In this document: positions 49,032 through 59,612 of the stretch, piece by piece
Numbering within the stretch: the stretch's first letter is position 1
Layout: each line of letters starts with the position of its first letter
Assembly: GCF_041956535.1 (NCBI RefSeq)
Contig: NW_027192191.1
Location: 69,702-133,701, forward strand
Reading direction: 5' to 3'
Length of the DNA stretch: 64,000 nucleotides
From: Calcarisporiella thermophila CBS 279.70
Lineage: Eukaryota; Calcarisporiellomycota
Notes under the pieces: generated by a model
The model's input: the letters and a program-made list of their open reading frames with translations, nothing else
The model's database searches: none
Told to the model about the DNA's origin: nothing
Position numbers and translations under genes: made by a program

Positions 49032-51206
49032 TTTCCTCTTGCAAAAGAAAGAAAATGAATGATTTGTGGGGAAAGCTGCAAAGTTTCTGGTGCTGCTCTC
49101 AGCTCCAGATTGGGCTTTGGCTTATGACGCCCATGGATATCAGATGCCATTCAGAGAGTGGAAATTGAGAAGGAGTCTGAAAATAATTGGCTGCTCCAAT
49201 TTGCGCTGAGACAGACGAATGACAAGGGAGAGCGAGATGACAGGTCGTGTGATGCCTCCCCAAAAGGAGCACACAAGATGCGGTGCACAAATTAGGTCTT
49301 TGTTAAGATCGGTTCCCTTCCCTGCTGCACTCGCGCGTGTGCTAAGCTTAGACCGAGTCGGCCTGTGACTCGTTCCTGTTCCTTTTCTCTCGGTGGCCCG
49401 AGATTATACTTTTTATCCTCGAAGCAGCCGAGCAATCAAGTCTGAATCACCCGAATCAAGAGTCAGCAAGGACCTTCAAGAGGCCAACTGGCTTCTCTGA
49501 CGTCTTTGAAAAACACAAGTCGCCATGTCTTTACTCGTACAAATATATCGAGCTCAATATATGGCAATTAAGACCACTTTCAATTGGATTCACTATAGAG
49601 AATAACCAATCTATGTATCGGTTAACTTTTATAGCAATTAAAGGCATGGGCTGGATTACAATTCCGACGATGTTCGAGCTGAGGATAAAGCCTGTGGACA
49701 AATAAGCTGATGTGCTATTCTTGGGGGAAACATTTATTTTTGTCTCAAAAAAAGGAGTAGCAGCAGCAGCAACAGCGCTTAAGGTGTCATTGAAATGGTA
49801 CAGATAGCAATCGGGACTAGAATGTCAACGGCGCTCTTAGTTTCTCTAATCTACTTTCAACTGCTCCCCGACAACGACCACCACAGGGTGGTACAAACCA
49901 CCATTCTAGCGTTCAAGAATTGAACCAGCACCGATTCTAGTAGGGGAAAAACCCGAGATATTACTCAGTTTCTAGATTGTTGTGACGCTTCCAATACCAT
50001 GAGTCGGTAATCGCTGCCTTCCAAACACATGGGCTGGACAGCGAACCATTCGCAATGGATATAGATAATGTTATATGCGAACAATATCGGTTCCGAGTTG
50101 GCTCGCATCACATGTAGGCCCTGTTTATTTCCCTCTAAAATGGGCCTTATTCCAGATTTACGCTCTTTTAAGAGTGCCAAGGATTGTATAATTAGCTTAG
50201 AAAGCTAATTAAATCTTTGTTGAGAACGCTAAAATATACTGCCGAAGGGATTGGGCGATGATGGCTGGAATTGAAGTAGATCAACTCTATGGAGTCATAC
50301 ACGGGTTATTAAGTCAAATAATTCTTATATATAGTGTCTGTAAGCTTTGTTGGAAATACTTCTTGCATGTAATCAACACACGCTTTAATGCACAAGGATA
50401 TCAGAACCAGGTGCCACCATCTTCTTGTACGCTTCCCTTCCGATGGAAACTCAGGCTTGCGATGAGTGGTAGAGCTAGAGGAGCTAACTTAATATGGGTG
50501 GTGTGCCCGAGGAGAGGATCTTATTCAAGCGTTTCGATTACGCAAAAAGGACCCTAATTTAAGGCCAACATGTTTTCTTTTAAAGAATTCTCCGGGCTGA
50601 TTGCAATAGCCCTGATTTGTGTCTCTGCTTATCCCTCTTTCCTTGGGCGAGAGCGTGACCCTTCGGCCCCGGAATCAAATCTGCAATCTAGCCAAGATCT
50701 CGATTGGGGATTTTTCCAGCCGTGGCTCCAATTTTGGCTGGATGGGCCGAACATTGAAAGGGCGAGCGGCCCAACCCTATTTGATCAGCCTGCTCTTCTA
50801 ATTAGCGTGGTACCTTAATATGGTTGAGACAACGGAATGCAACCAGCCGGATAAAAAACCATTAGGCAGACTAAGCTCAATCCTGTATCCTCGCGAGAGG
50901 CCCAACTGCTTAGGGCCAGTGCCTAGCGAGTATATAGCGAGGGGGAGTTTTGTGCTGCCTAGGGACAAACGTGATACGCGCGATAAACTCTCCTGTCAGC
51001 TCAGACCTGTGGCACAAACTAGCCACGTAGAACTGGAAATAAAACAAGAAGGCTTCATCTTACTCCTCCTTTTCCTATCCTCTGCTCTCTCCCCTCGTTT
51101 CTTGCTCCTCCCTTTCTCCTTTTCTCGTTTCTCTTTCCCCGCTGCATTTACCTTTTTCCGTCCTAGTCTTTCCTTCACCTCCTCTTTCTAGCCCTCCCTT
51201 ATCGCG
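49032..51206. other. 2.2 kb intergenic region with promoter-like elements and a doubtful small secreted ORF
   Basis: No conserved gene is seen from 49.03 to 50.57 kb. A CAG/CAA run (AGCAGCAGCAGCAACAGC) lies near 49758. TGGGCC/GGCCCA hexamers occur at 50743, 50768 and 50899, and a long pyrimidine-rich tract at about 51055-51195 directly precedes the Kre9-like gene, probably its core promoter or 5' untranslated region. Confidence 0.45.
50570..50818 (+). CDS. Doubtful small ORF with signal-peptide-like start
   Basis: An 82-codon ATG frame beginning MFSFKEFSGLIAIALICVSAYPS, which looks like a signal peptide, followed by a tryptophan-containing segment without cysteines. It lies in the promoter region of the Kre9-like gene, overlaps TGGGCC elements, and has no recognised relatives. 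It could equally be chance. Confidence 0.2.
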   Translation: MFSFKEFSGLIAIALICVSAYPSFLGRERDPSAPESNLQSSQDLDWGFFQPWLQFWLDGPNIERASGPTLFDQPALLISVVP

Positions 51207-52010
51207 ATGGCCGTCTTCTTACGCTACATCACCCTTAGTGCTATTGTCGCACTCTTCTTGGCTAATGCGGCCAACGCTACATTCTACACTACGTTCCCCT
51301 ACGGCGAGTCGGTTGTCAAAGGCGATGACACCATGGAAATCACATGGAAGGAGGACAATAACACGCCTCCCATCAAACAGTTTGGCGACTTCAAGCTCGA
51401 GCTTATGACGGGCACAGACTTAGTCCAGAGCTCGCTCGCCGTTATTGCGCCCAAGCTCAGCGGTGCCGAGACAAAAATCAAGTTCAAAGTGCCCAAAAAC
51501 GTCGGCCCCGCCGGAAAAATTTACTTCCTTCGCTACACCTCCCTCAAAAACCCGGAACTGGTCGCGTTTTCGACGCGGTTCACCATCTTGGACGTAAACG
51601 GACCAGTGCCTGATGTGGTTAAACAGAATCAGGCGTTCTTCGCTCCTCTTCTCCAGGCGGGCGCCTCAAGCGGAGCCGCACTGCCCTCTGCTTCCGCTTC
51701 TGCGACCGTCCCGGCCTCTTCCGGCGTCTCTGGCGTCTCGTCTGCTGCCACCAGCCTGCCCGCATCAGGAATTTCCTCCACCGTGTCGTCCGTTGCTATT
51801 TCTTCCGCGTCTATCAGCGCCTCTTCGTCTGCACTCTCATCAGCTGTTGTCTCAGTGAAGTCGTCCTCATCTGCACCTGCCTCCTCCAGCGTCAAATCAT
51901 CGAGCCCTTCACAGTCAGCTTCTGCGCCTTCCAAGTCGGCCGCTACGACCACTACTGCTTCACTTGCTGCTGCTTTGCTAGCCTTGCTGGGGACTGTGAT
52001 GGTTGTTTGA
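51207..52010 (+). CDS. Kre9/Knh1-type Ser/Thr-rich GPI-anchored cell-surface protein
   Basis: A single-exon gene for a 267-residue secreted protein. A signal peptide (YITLSAIVALFLANAANA) precedes an N-terminal beta-sandwich of the Kre9/Knh1 or yeast cell-wall synthesis family (YTTFPYGESVVKGDDTMEITWKEDNNTPP ... FKLELMTGTD ... YFLRYTSLKNPELVAFSTRFTI). The C-terminal half is almost entirely Ser/Ala/Val/Pro, a stalk expected to be O-mannosylated, and ends with a hydrophobic tail (SLAAALLALLGTVMVV) suited to GPI attachment. Relatives are involved in cell-wall glucan organisation or are simply wall components; the exact role is not known. A strong pyrimidine tract upstream suggests high expression. 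Confidence 0.85.
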   Translation: MAVFLRYITLSAIVALFLANAANATFYTTFPYGESVVKGDDTMEITWKEDNNTPPIKQFGDFKLELMTGTDLVQSSLAVIAPKLSGAETKIKFKVPKNVGPAGKIYFLRYTSLKNPELVAFSTRFTILDVNGPVPDVVKQNQAFFAPLLQAGASSGAALPSASASATVPASSGVSGVSSAATSLPASGISSTVSSVAISSASISASSSALSSAVVSVKSSSSAPASSSVKSSSPSQSASAPSKSAATTTTASLAAALLALLGTVMVV

Positions 52011-52706
52011 AAGAAGTGTTTATTTAATTTACTCATTTTAAAGATGTAGCACTTGAGTTTATATTGCCCTCATCGATATACATAAAGGTTCGGGTGAATC
52101 ATGCATTACAATTTTATTTATAAATAGCATCATATAATGGCAAAGGCGGCAGGGTTTCTAATACACGTAATAGATTTGGAAGAAAGTAAAGTATCTATGC
52201 TCGAAAATAGAGGTAGATTAGTATAAATAAATAAATGCTGACACAAGAAGAGACTAGCGGTAATAGTCAGACATTTCGCCTGGTTTTTCGTCATTTACTC
52301 TAGAGGAAGGTTAACTATGGAAGGACCAAATCAATACCTCTAACAAGATGCAAGGGTTTTAGAGCGAACAAAACCACAATGGACATCAAGAAGTGGTATA
52401 TTCCGTCATTCCATAAAAAAGCCCTTCAATAATTAGAGTAGTAGATATCAAACGTTTACCAAAGATCTCATCAACCAAGTTTAATTGAAATGGAAAATAA
52501 AAGAAATGAGGGGGAAAAGCTCACCTGGCACAATCCAAATCAAACAGAGAAAATGCCGAGAGAAAAGTAAAGCTTCTGCCGCGTCAATAAGGGAAAAAAA
52601 GCTGCGCCCTCTCCTTCGGATTTTAAACCGAATTTTTCTTTTTTCTATACCTTCATTGAGTATTCCTCTAGTAAAAGTACATCACAGATATCTGCGTGTT
52701 TAAACA
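52011..52706. other. Intergenic region between Kre9-like gene and WASP
   Basis: About 0.7 kb, AT-rich. Nothing beyond short frames is seen. Confidence 0.45.
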
Positions 52707-54899
52707 ATGCCATCTGCTACGCTTCCCTCGCCCGAAGACAAGGCGATCATAAAAAAGGCGCTCCCTTCATCCAAAAATGTAATCCCATTTCACCATCTCG
52801 TTTAGTCGGATTCGTAATCTTACTGATGCTCCTTGCATTTTCTTTGGCTCCGAAATAGAAAATTGTCACTGCCACTGTGGCTCGTCTTTATATTGCTAGA
52901 CATGGGCAGGATACATGGACCTACACAAATCTAATGGGGGCTATTGCTTTCGCATACGACAAATCTAAGAAATCTTTTTTCTTGCGGCTTGTCGATCTTA
53001 AGGACGGCCGTGGCGTACTGTGGGAGCAGGAGTTGTACGATGGATTTGAATATCATCAGGATAGACCCTTCTTCCACACATTTGATTCAGATGTAGGCAC
53101 CTGGAATGGCCTGCTCGGGCTTTTTTTTTTCCTGCTCTAACGATCTTTCGTGTGTTAGGATTATATTGCCGGTTTGTCTTTTGCAGACGAACATGAAGCT
53201 GGCGTGTTTTATAAAAAACTCGTGAACCGTGAAACCATTAAGAAATGTATTTATTAATCTCTATGCCCAAACATAGGGAAGCTCATCTCCTTTAACCTTG
53301 TTTTACCTTTTTTTAGCTTCAACACGAACCTCTCTATTCTTTGGTGGATCAAAGTCTAGTGCCAACTCCAAGAAGGCGGGTAAACCCAAGATAGACAAAT
53401 CGCAGATTGGTTTACCGTCGAATTTCAGGCATGTGTCGCATGTCGGCTGGGACGATCAGAAAGGCTTTAGTGTATATATCTTAAGATGGGCCATTTATTT
53501 CCAAATTATTGTCTAAATCTCTTATTTTGGGGGTTATAGCTGGAAAATGTCGACCCAGAATGGCGCAAACTGCTCGATCAATTATCGAGGCTGGGTGTGT
53601 CTGAGGTAAAGTAGACTTGGGCTGCTTGGGCTGCTATTCCTTGCCATGAGTCCTCACACAATACAATAACAGGATCAAATCCAACAAAATGCCGGCTTTA
53701 TTCAAGATTTCGTGCAAAAACATGGCGGGCTCGCACCCACGAAACCAGCCCCTCCTCCTTCTGCCCCCCCAGCTCCACCTGCACCACGTGTTTCAAAACA
53801 AAGCCCCTTGCCCGCCGCGGCCATACCCCAAGCACCCCCCGCTCCTTCTCTTCCTTCAGCTCCATCACCACGGCCCTCTGTACACTCGCCTCCCAAAAGC
53901 GCCCCTCCGGCTCCACCCACCAATCGTCAGACCCGCGCCCCACCTCCACCTCCTGCTCGTCGACAGGCCCCTCCTCCTCCCGTTAACCGCCGACAAGCCC
54001 CACCTCCTCCGGCGCGTACACCTCAAACCCCAACCCTTTCGCAACATAAACCAGTTGTTCCTCCCTCGCAACCCTCTTCTGCACCCGTTATTCCCCCTGC
54101 ACCACCTGCTCCTCCTTCACCCGCTCCTCCATCGCCGGTGCCACCTCCTGTGGCCTCTGAGGCGCCGCCTGCTATTCCGCCGCCGCCTCCTCTTCCTCCA
54201 GTGTCAAGCCCTGTTCCTTCGGCCCCCGCAGTTGTGCCGCCGCCCCCACCTCCACGCTCTACCCCTGCCACACCGGCATCAGCTCCTGTTCCACCACCAC
54301 CACCACCTCCTCCGCGCAACGCCGCAGTTCCGCCACCCCCCCCTCCGCGCTCAGCCGCTCAAACTGCAGTCCCCCCTCCGCCCCCTCCACGTTCTGCCCC
54401 ACCTGCTCAGTCGAAGCCGCCGCTTCCATCAAGAAATACACCTACCTCGCCTGCTATCCCTCCACCTCCCCCGATACCTCCGACCAGCGGGGGAATACCT
54501 CCTCCCCCCCCAATGCCTCCTACCGGTGGTGGCAGTGTACCTCCTCCTCCACCTCCACCCCCTCCTACTGGTGGCGCTGTGCCACCTCCTCCACCCATGC
54601 CTTCAGCGAATACTGCACTTCCTCCTCCGCAATCTGGACGTAATGATTTGTTACAGAGTATACGTGCTGCAGGTGGTATTGGTGCCCTAAAGAAGACGGA
54701 TCGCTCCTCTACATCCTCTGCAACGGCTGCGGGCGTAGCGGCTGGAGCAGCGGCTGGCGCGGCGGCTACTGCTGCGGCCACGAGTGAGGGAGGCGAGGAT
54801 CTCGCGAAGAGTCTTGCTGCTGCGCTGACCAATCTGCAAAAGCGAGTGGGTGGAAGCGACAGCGAGGACGAAGATGAAGACGATGAAGAATGGGACTAA
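52707..54899 (+). CDS. WASP-family actin nucleation promoting factor with WH1, CRIB/GBD, proline-rich, WH2 and acidic regions
   Basis: An activator of Arp2/3-driven actin branching at endocytic sites. Exons include 52707-52778, one beginning 52859, and short ones near 53160 and 53318, then a large one from about 53672. In order: a WH1 domain ([72 protein letters not shown]), a CRIB/GBD ([21 protein letters not shown], then [14 protein letters not shown]), a very long polyproline region with (PPPPPP) blocks separated by Arg, a WH2 motif ([20 protein letters not shown]), and a central-acidic tail ending [11 protein letters not shown] with the terminal Trp. Ascomycete Las17/Wsp1 lacks a recognisable CRIB, so this architecture is animal-like and supports an early-diverging fungus. 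Confidence 0.93.
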
Positions 54900-55239
54900 G
54901 CACCACTCTCTTCTACTTTTCGTAGTGGTGTCTTTATGTTTTTTTTTCTTGAGAAATTGTAATTATTTATCATGATTATTTTGTGCTCACCCATGTTTAT
55001 TCTTATTGCGGTGTTCCCTTTATATATATATATTCTTTATTAGAGTTTTTTTTTTGCGGCTCGATTATTTTTACTTGTTTATGTTCTAATATTTAAATAT
55101 TTGAGCACTGGAGGAAAATGAGTTAGTTCTTATTAGACTTGTTAGTTTCACCATTCACGAGAGAGGGTGGATAGATAGATACAGAAAGGAGGAAAAAGCA
55201 ATAGAATACAAAAATAAACAATACAACCCTATACCCTCT
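54900..55239. other. Convergent intergenic region with (TA)n
   Basis: 0.34 kb of 3' flanking sequence between convergent genes. It contains a (TA)6-7 microsatellite at about 55021-55033. Confidence 0.4.
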
Positions 55240-55872
55240 CTACCACCACATTAATATGGCCATACATAGACATAGGAGGATAGGCATAGCTCCACCCGAC
55301 CTCCTCATGCCTACCGCCCCACCGATGGGCATTCCCTCCTTCCGACACCGGTCCTTCACAATGGTGGGCTTTGGTATCCCTGCCAATTGTGCCATTAGAG
55401 TGCACCCCTCCACGCAGGTGGAGTATTTCGAGAATAGCTCCTGTTTCCGGCACATGCAGAGCGACAGCTGGTCAATCTGCTGGTGTGGATCGACGGTCGT
55501 GTCGGGAACACATTTGGTGTAGAGGTCGTAGAAGCCCTCACAAGTGGTGCATGGATCAGGGGCGGGCATGTTAAGATGATAGCTGCGGAGGCTGGGGAGG
55601 GTATAGTTTCCAAACTCGCGAGTGCTATTCTCGGATCCGGGATGGAGGGCCTGGAGATGTGCCTGCTTGATCGGCTGGTGGGAAGAAGAGTCGGACGCGA
55701 GGGGAGTAGAGTTAGGGGCCAACGGGGACGCCTTTATGGTAACCGAAATCGTGGGAGCACTGGGTATGGCTGTATGTTCCTTGAAATCGTCCTTGCCTTC
55801 CTTGGCATGAACCAGGTGGAAGATGAGAAGGAGCAGCGCTGAGGTGGAAAAATAAACCTTCATGTTGACCAT
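55240..55872 (-). CDS. Secreted cysteine-rich protein, probably GPI-anchored
   Basis: A single-exon frame for about 207-210 residues. Start codons at 55872 and 55863 (MKVYFSTSALLLLIFHLVHA) both give a signal peptide. A Ser/Pro/Thr-rich N-terminal stretch is followed by a compact domain with cysteines in a C-x2-C, C-x-C and C-x3-C pattern (PCTTCEGFYDLYTKC ... LCMCRKQELFSKYSTCVEGC ... DRCRKEGMP). The last residues (GGAMPILLCLCMAILMWW) form a hydrophobic GPI-signal-like tail. I do not recognise the family; the pattern recalls small fungal surface proteins but no function is assigned. Confidence 0.65.
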   Translation of the reverse strand: MVNMKVYFSTSALLLLIFHLVHAKEGKDDFKEHTAIPSAPTISVTIKASPLAPNSTPLASDSSSHQPIKQAHLQALHPGSENSTREFGNYTLPSLRSYHLNMPAPDPCTTCEGFYDLYTKCVPDTTVDPHQQIDQLSLCMCRKQELFSKYSTCVEGCTLMAQLAGIPKPTIVKDRCRKEGMPIGGAVGMRRSGGAMPILLCLCMAILMWW

Positions 55873-56452
55873 CCTAACGCTCGAACATACTACCAGAGTC
55901 TACTTTCCGTCGCTTGAAGTAAAGGTCCGAAGAGGAAAAAAGGAAACGTTGAATGTGGAATACTGGTTTTGAGTAGGGAAAATAGTTGGAGTGTCCTCGG
56001 GATATTTTTTTTTCTTTTAATCTTCGTGGGTTTAAAGGAGGAGGAGCAGGAGGGAACCAGGGGGGAAAGGGGAAAGATGGGCCATTTCTAGTCGACAAAC
56101 AAAGGCTAAGAAGAATCGATTTTTCATTAGGAGGTTTACCAGGATTTTCCTCTACACGTGAGAGCATCTGTGCGCTCTACGAGTAAAATTCGAAATACTT
56201 CCTAAATAAGCTATTGAACAAAGTTAATTGTGGCTTGCTAACATGGTGCTTTGGATTTGAATAAAAAATAACCAGCATTTGAAGAGACGTTCGTCTTAAA
56301 TAGTGGTAAAATCCATTCCATTAAAAAAAAAAAGCTAACAAGGCCAAGAATATTATACATATTACCAGTATAATTTACAATTAATAGTAAATGGGGATTT
56401 AGATGCTAGGGGAAACAAGGGGAAAAATAGCACGCGGCTCTGCATTCGGCGG
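55873..56452. other. Intergenic region upstream of the Cys-rich gene
   Basis: About 0.58 kb; no gene recognised. A poly(A) run lies near 56322. Confidence 0.4.
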
Positions 56453-57574
56453 TTATTTTGCAGGGAGATCTCGCAGCCCACATTTCCTCACGGTGAGATG
56501 TCGTTTCAACGCGTCGCGCCTCGAAAAGGTGCGGTGACAATGGGTGCATTCGAAGGGCTTGATCTTGAAAAATGAATTGAAATAAAATAAAATGGAAGAG
56601 TTTAGCATGCAAGTTGCATCCAGACGAAAGGAATTCGCTTTGTAGAGAATGGGAAGGGTACCTTTTCGTGAATTCGCAAGTGGCGTTTCAAATCATGCGA
56701 TCGATGAAAGGAATGGTTGCATTTATCGCACGAATAAGGCCTGTGGGCCTCGAACTTTGCGGAAGAGGAATACCGGAACCGGTGCGAGAGGGTCGGTTGT
56801 GGAGGGTATTCGGTGAGGATGGAAGGCATAGCGGGTTGATGAAGAGGCCCGTCTTCGCAGAAGACGGTGGGCCCCGCGCGCTTGATAGATACGGGGGGAT
56901 CTGGTTGAGAATGCGGTGCAGCAAGATATGAGTCCATAGTGGTGGGGATCTGTGTCCGTTGGGTGTTTATGTTATGGGAAGCGTGAGGAGGAGGGAGGGG
57001 GGGGAGGGGGAAAGTCGGTATGGGAAGGCATGGCATACCAGTACATATCTGGGGAAGAATAGAGATAGGCGGGATCCAGTCTTAGCTGGATATCTGTGGC
57101 TGGAAGAGATGGCGAAGGGGAGGGCGGAACCCGGTCTAAATAGCCATCCAGCGCCCTTTTATTCATTTGTGAGAAGGCTTTCGGATCTGTATTGAGGTGT
57201 GGATCATAGTACATATCAAGGTTTGGGGTGGGGAGCCCGTAGGACGATAAAAGGTACTGTGAACTTGGGTTAACCGTGCTCTCGTCTTGGGGTGGGAGAT
57301 TGGAGGAGGAGAGATAAGGCTGAGCCGCGCTTTGTGAGTTACCCGCTGGTACCTGCACTTCAAAGGAGTGCGGTGGGACGTATGTATTTGCGTCTGTTCC
57401 ACTCCCCAGCTCATTAGGCTCTGATAGTCTGGAGGAGGGGTCCAGAGTCTCGTGCTGCTGCCAGGAAGATGAGACGGTTGAATACTGTATGGAAGGGACG
57501 TGGGATTGAAAAGTATATAACATCAAGAAAAGGCTTTGTAGCAAGACAAAATAAATAAAATAAAAAACAAACAA
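56453..57574 (-). CDS. C2H2 zinc-finger transcription factor candidate (two fingers, second is C2HC)
   Basis: Two C-terminal fingers are clear. The first, in the exon ending at 56662, reads YSCDKCNHSFHRSHDLKRHLRIHEK. The second, in the last exon 56453-56557, reads PFECTHCHRTFSRRDALKRHLTVRKC, with a Cys replacing the last His (C2HC). The junction forms the classic HEKPFEC linker, and the stop is TAA at 56453. Upstream, a Ser/Pro/Tyr-rich frame (56972 to about 57574) looks like the N-terminal activation region of such a factor, but I could not find a phase-consistent splice joining it to the finger exon. ATGs at 57036 or 56937 are alternative starts. Likely a nuclear DNA-binding regulator; targets unknown. 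Confidence 0.7.
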
Positions 57575-59612
57575 ACAAAGGGGGCAGAAAACGCGGGGGG
57601 GAGGAGGCGGAAAGGTTATGAAAAAGAATCAGTCAGTGACGATATTACAAATCGACGAAAATTTCGGATACTATTTTGTCGGGTAAAAAGTACCCCCGAC
57701 AAAAGCTCAGCTTAATCTAACGCTAGCTTTTAATAGGCTAATGCCAATGAATCTAAAGAATACAGCAGATCGATTTTATTTGACTGGAGCTCCGCTGTAG
57801 CTCTGGCTTATTTGTCGCGTCTACTAATTGTTTCTTATCACGCGGTCGAATTCCGAGTTCTCCACTTTTTTAGTAAGCCCGTCATCTGAGGTGGTGAAGA
57901 TCCAGAGAAAGAATCAGAACTGCTGACACATACTCAAAGGATATTCAGAGGAGAGGGGGGGGGGGGGAGAGCGAGTATGCGCAGCAACTCACTATTAGCT
58001 TTTGGAGCAAATAACCGAGAAGGTTGTTTCTAGTTTATCTTCATTTATCTTAGCTTGTGCTCAATTACAATTCATTTAGCGCTTTAAACTAAAAACTCTG
58101 TATTCCTTGAGGGTTCAAACTAGGACACAGTTGCTCCTCCGGTTTGAACTCTTGAGCGGACAAACAGAGAGAGGAGGGGTCCTAGAAAGAATCCAGACTA
58201 CAGATTTCAACTAGAATTGTTGTTAGCGGGAGGCGGAATTAGGACTCGATCCGAGTGGATGCAAACTCCCGACCATTGTGCGGCTGAGCTTAAGATTGAA
58301 ACGATAGGGGTGTTTCAAATTACCAGAAGTACTCAGAGTTCGGGCATTGCTTCACAGCGTGTTCGGATCAATCTAGCCAAGAAGTGCGAGAGGGAGGGGG
58401 CCATGAAGGGGGCCGGTCAATATTGCCGGCAGCAGAAAAACCGCCCTTCTACAATGGGCTAGTCAAAGCGATTTCCATCTTGCTCCACTTTGGGGGCTTG
58501 GATATACACTATTCAGGTAGAATATTATTAGAGTTAGGTTCCGGTTCTTCACTAAAAGGTTTTCATATGAGCTCGAAACCCAAAAAGGCCCCGCTTTGAA
58601 CTTGCTGGATTCAAGATGGAAGAGCGAAGAAGTCTGAGCTTGTTCTGAGGCCCGAGGTGTGTTTGATTCAAGTTTTGGACGCGCTAGTACTTGTCTCAGA
58701 CTGAGGCCGAGAGGATCCCGTGAGTATTAAGTAGGTCTTGTGCAAGGCCCTGGAAATGCGAGAAAAAGCGCTCATTCTTCACCCCCACTATGAGGGCGGG
58801 GCGGATTGCGTCTCCTGCTCGCCGCCATCAGACGGCAGCGCGGTTGTTGAGTAGGCAAGGGCGGCGTTGCTTCTTTGTTGTCTCAACAGAGACGCGCCCT
58901 TTTTGAATTTGTCTTTTGATTGAGGTTCGGCGGATATCAGCTGCATTCTCTATTTTAGGGAATGATTGTGGAGCCGTCTCGGTACGCAACTCATCGAGCC
59001 CCATCACAAACAAGGCAAAAGGATGCCGGCGAATCTTCGGACTATCGATCATCAGAAGGCGCAGGCGCGGGGGGGGGGGGGGTCGCGACAAAGTGCAGAC
59101 GGCGACTTATCCGAGAGGCTTCTTCTCCGAGTTGCGGACGCGCTCCCCCCGAGAAATAAGCCGCGTGCGGAAAAGGCCCCCTGGGCCGTTGCGATCCCAA
59201 CGATTCCTGCCGGGCAGGGGATTTGGGCCGATGGAGAATCGCAGCTCGGGCGATGAGAAGAAATCTTAATAGGAGAGCTCTGGGGCGAGCGTGTCACCGA
59301 ATTCTATTCTGACCAAGGTCACGGCCAATGACCGTCCCGATTTCGGCTATTGGGTTCGCTACATTACGAATATGTGACGGCCCTTATGCCACCGGCTAGT
59401 AGTGGGCTTTGCAATCCCATCGGAAAAAGTTGGTGTGCCCATTTTATTCGCCGCCATCTCTCCTTTCTCCCTCTTCTATTTAAATATTAAAACAATCTCT
59501 GTGCCGCGAACTCTCTTTGTTCCGTTTTTGTCACAGGGTTCCCCTTTGTTTTCTGCCCTCCTCTCCTCCCCATCCCCCCTCTCTCCCGCTGGACATCTCC
59601 TCCGGCGAAGCG
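57575..59612. other. 2 kb intergenic region with long G-runs and TGGGCC elements
   Basis: No conserved gene is seen. G-runs of 13 and 14 bases occur at about 57955-57967 and 59069-59082. TGGGCC occurs at 59182 and 59224, about 390-430 bp upstream of the cyclin start. A pyrimidine-rich tract at about 59455-59590 directly precedes the cyclin gene. Several overlapping reading frames in 58.8-59.3 kb follow the high G+C content and have no recognisable domain. Confidence 0.45.

Noticed and set aside
53698-54832. Long minus-strand glycine- and valine-rich frames opposite the WASP polyproline region
   Set aside because: They are the complement of proline codons in the real plus-strand gene.
58217-58300. 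Possible tRNA B-box-like sequence (GGACTCGATCCGAG)
   Set aside because: No matching acceptor stem or A box at the right spacing, so no tRNA is called.
58828-59300. Frames on both strands around the G14 run
   Set aside because: Overlapping frames in a high G+C stretch, no recognisable motif, interrupted by a homopolymer; treated as noncoding.
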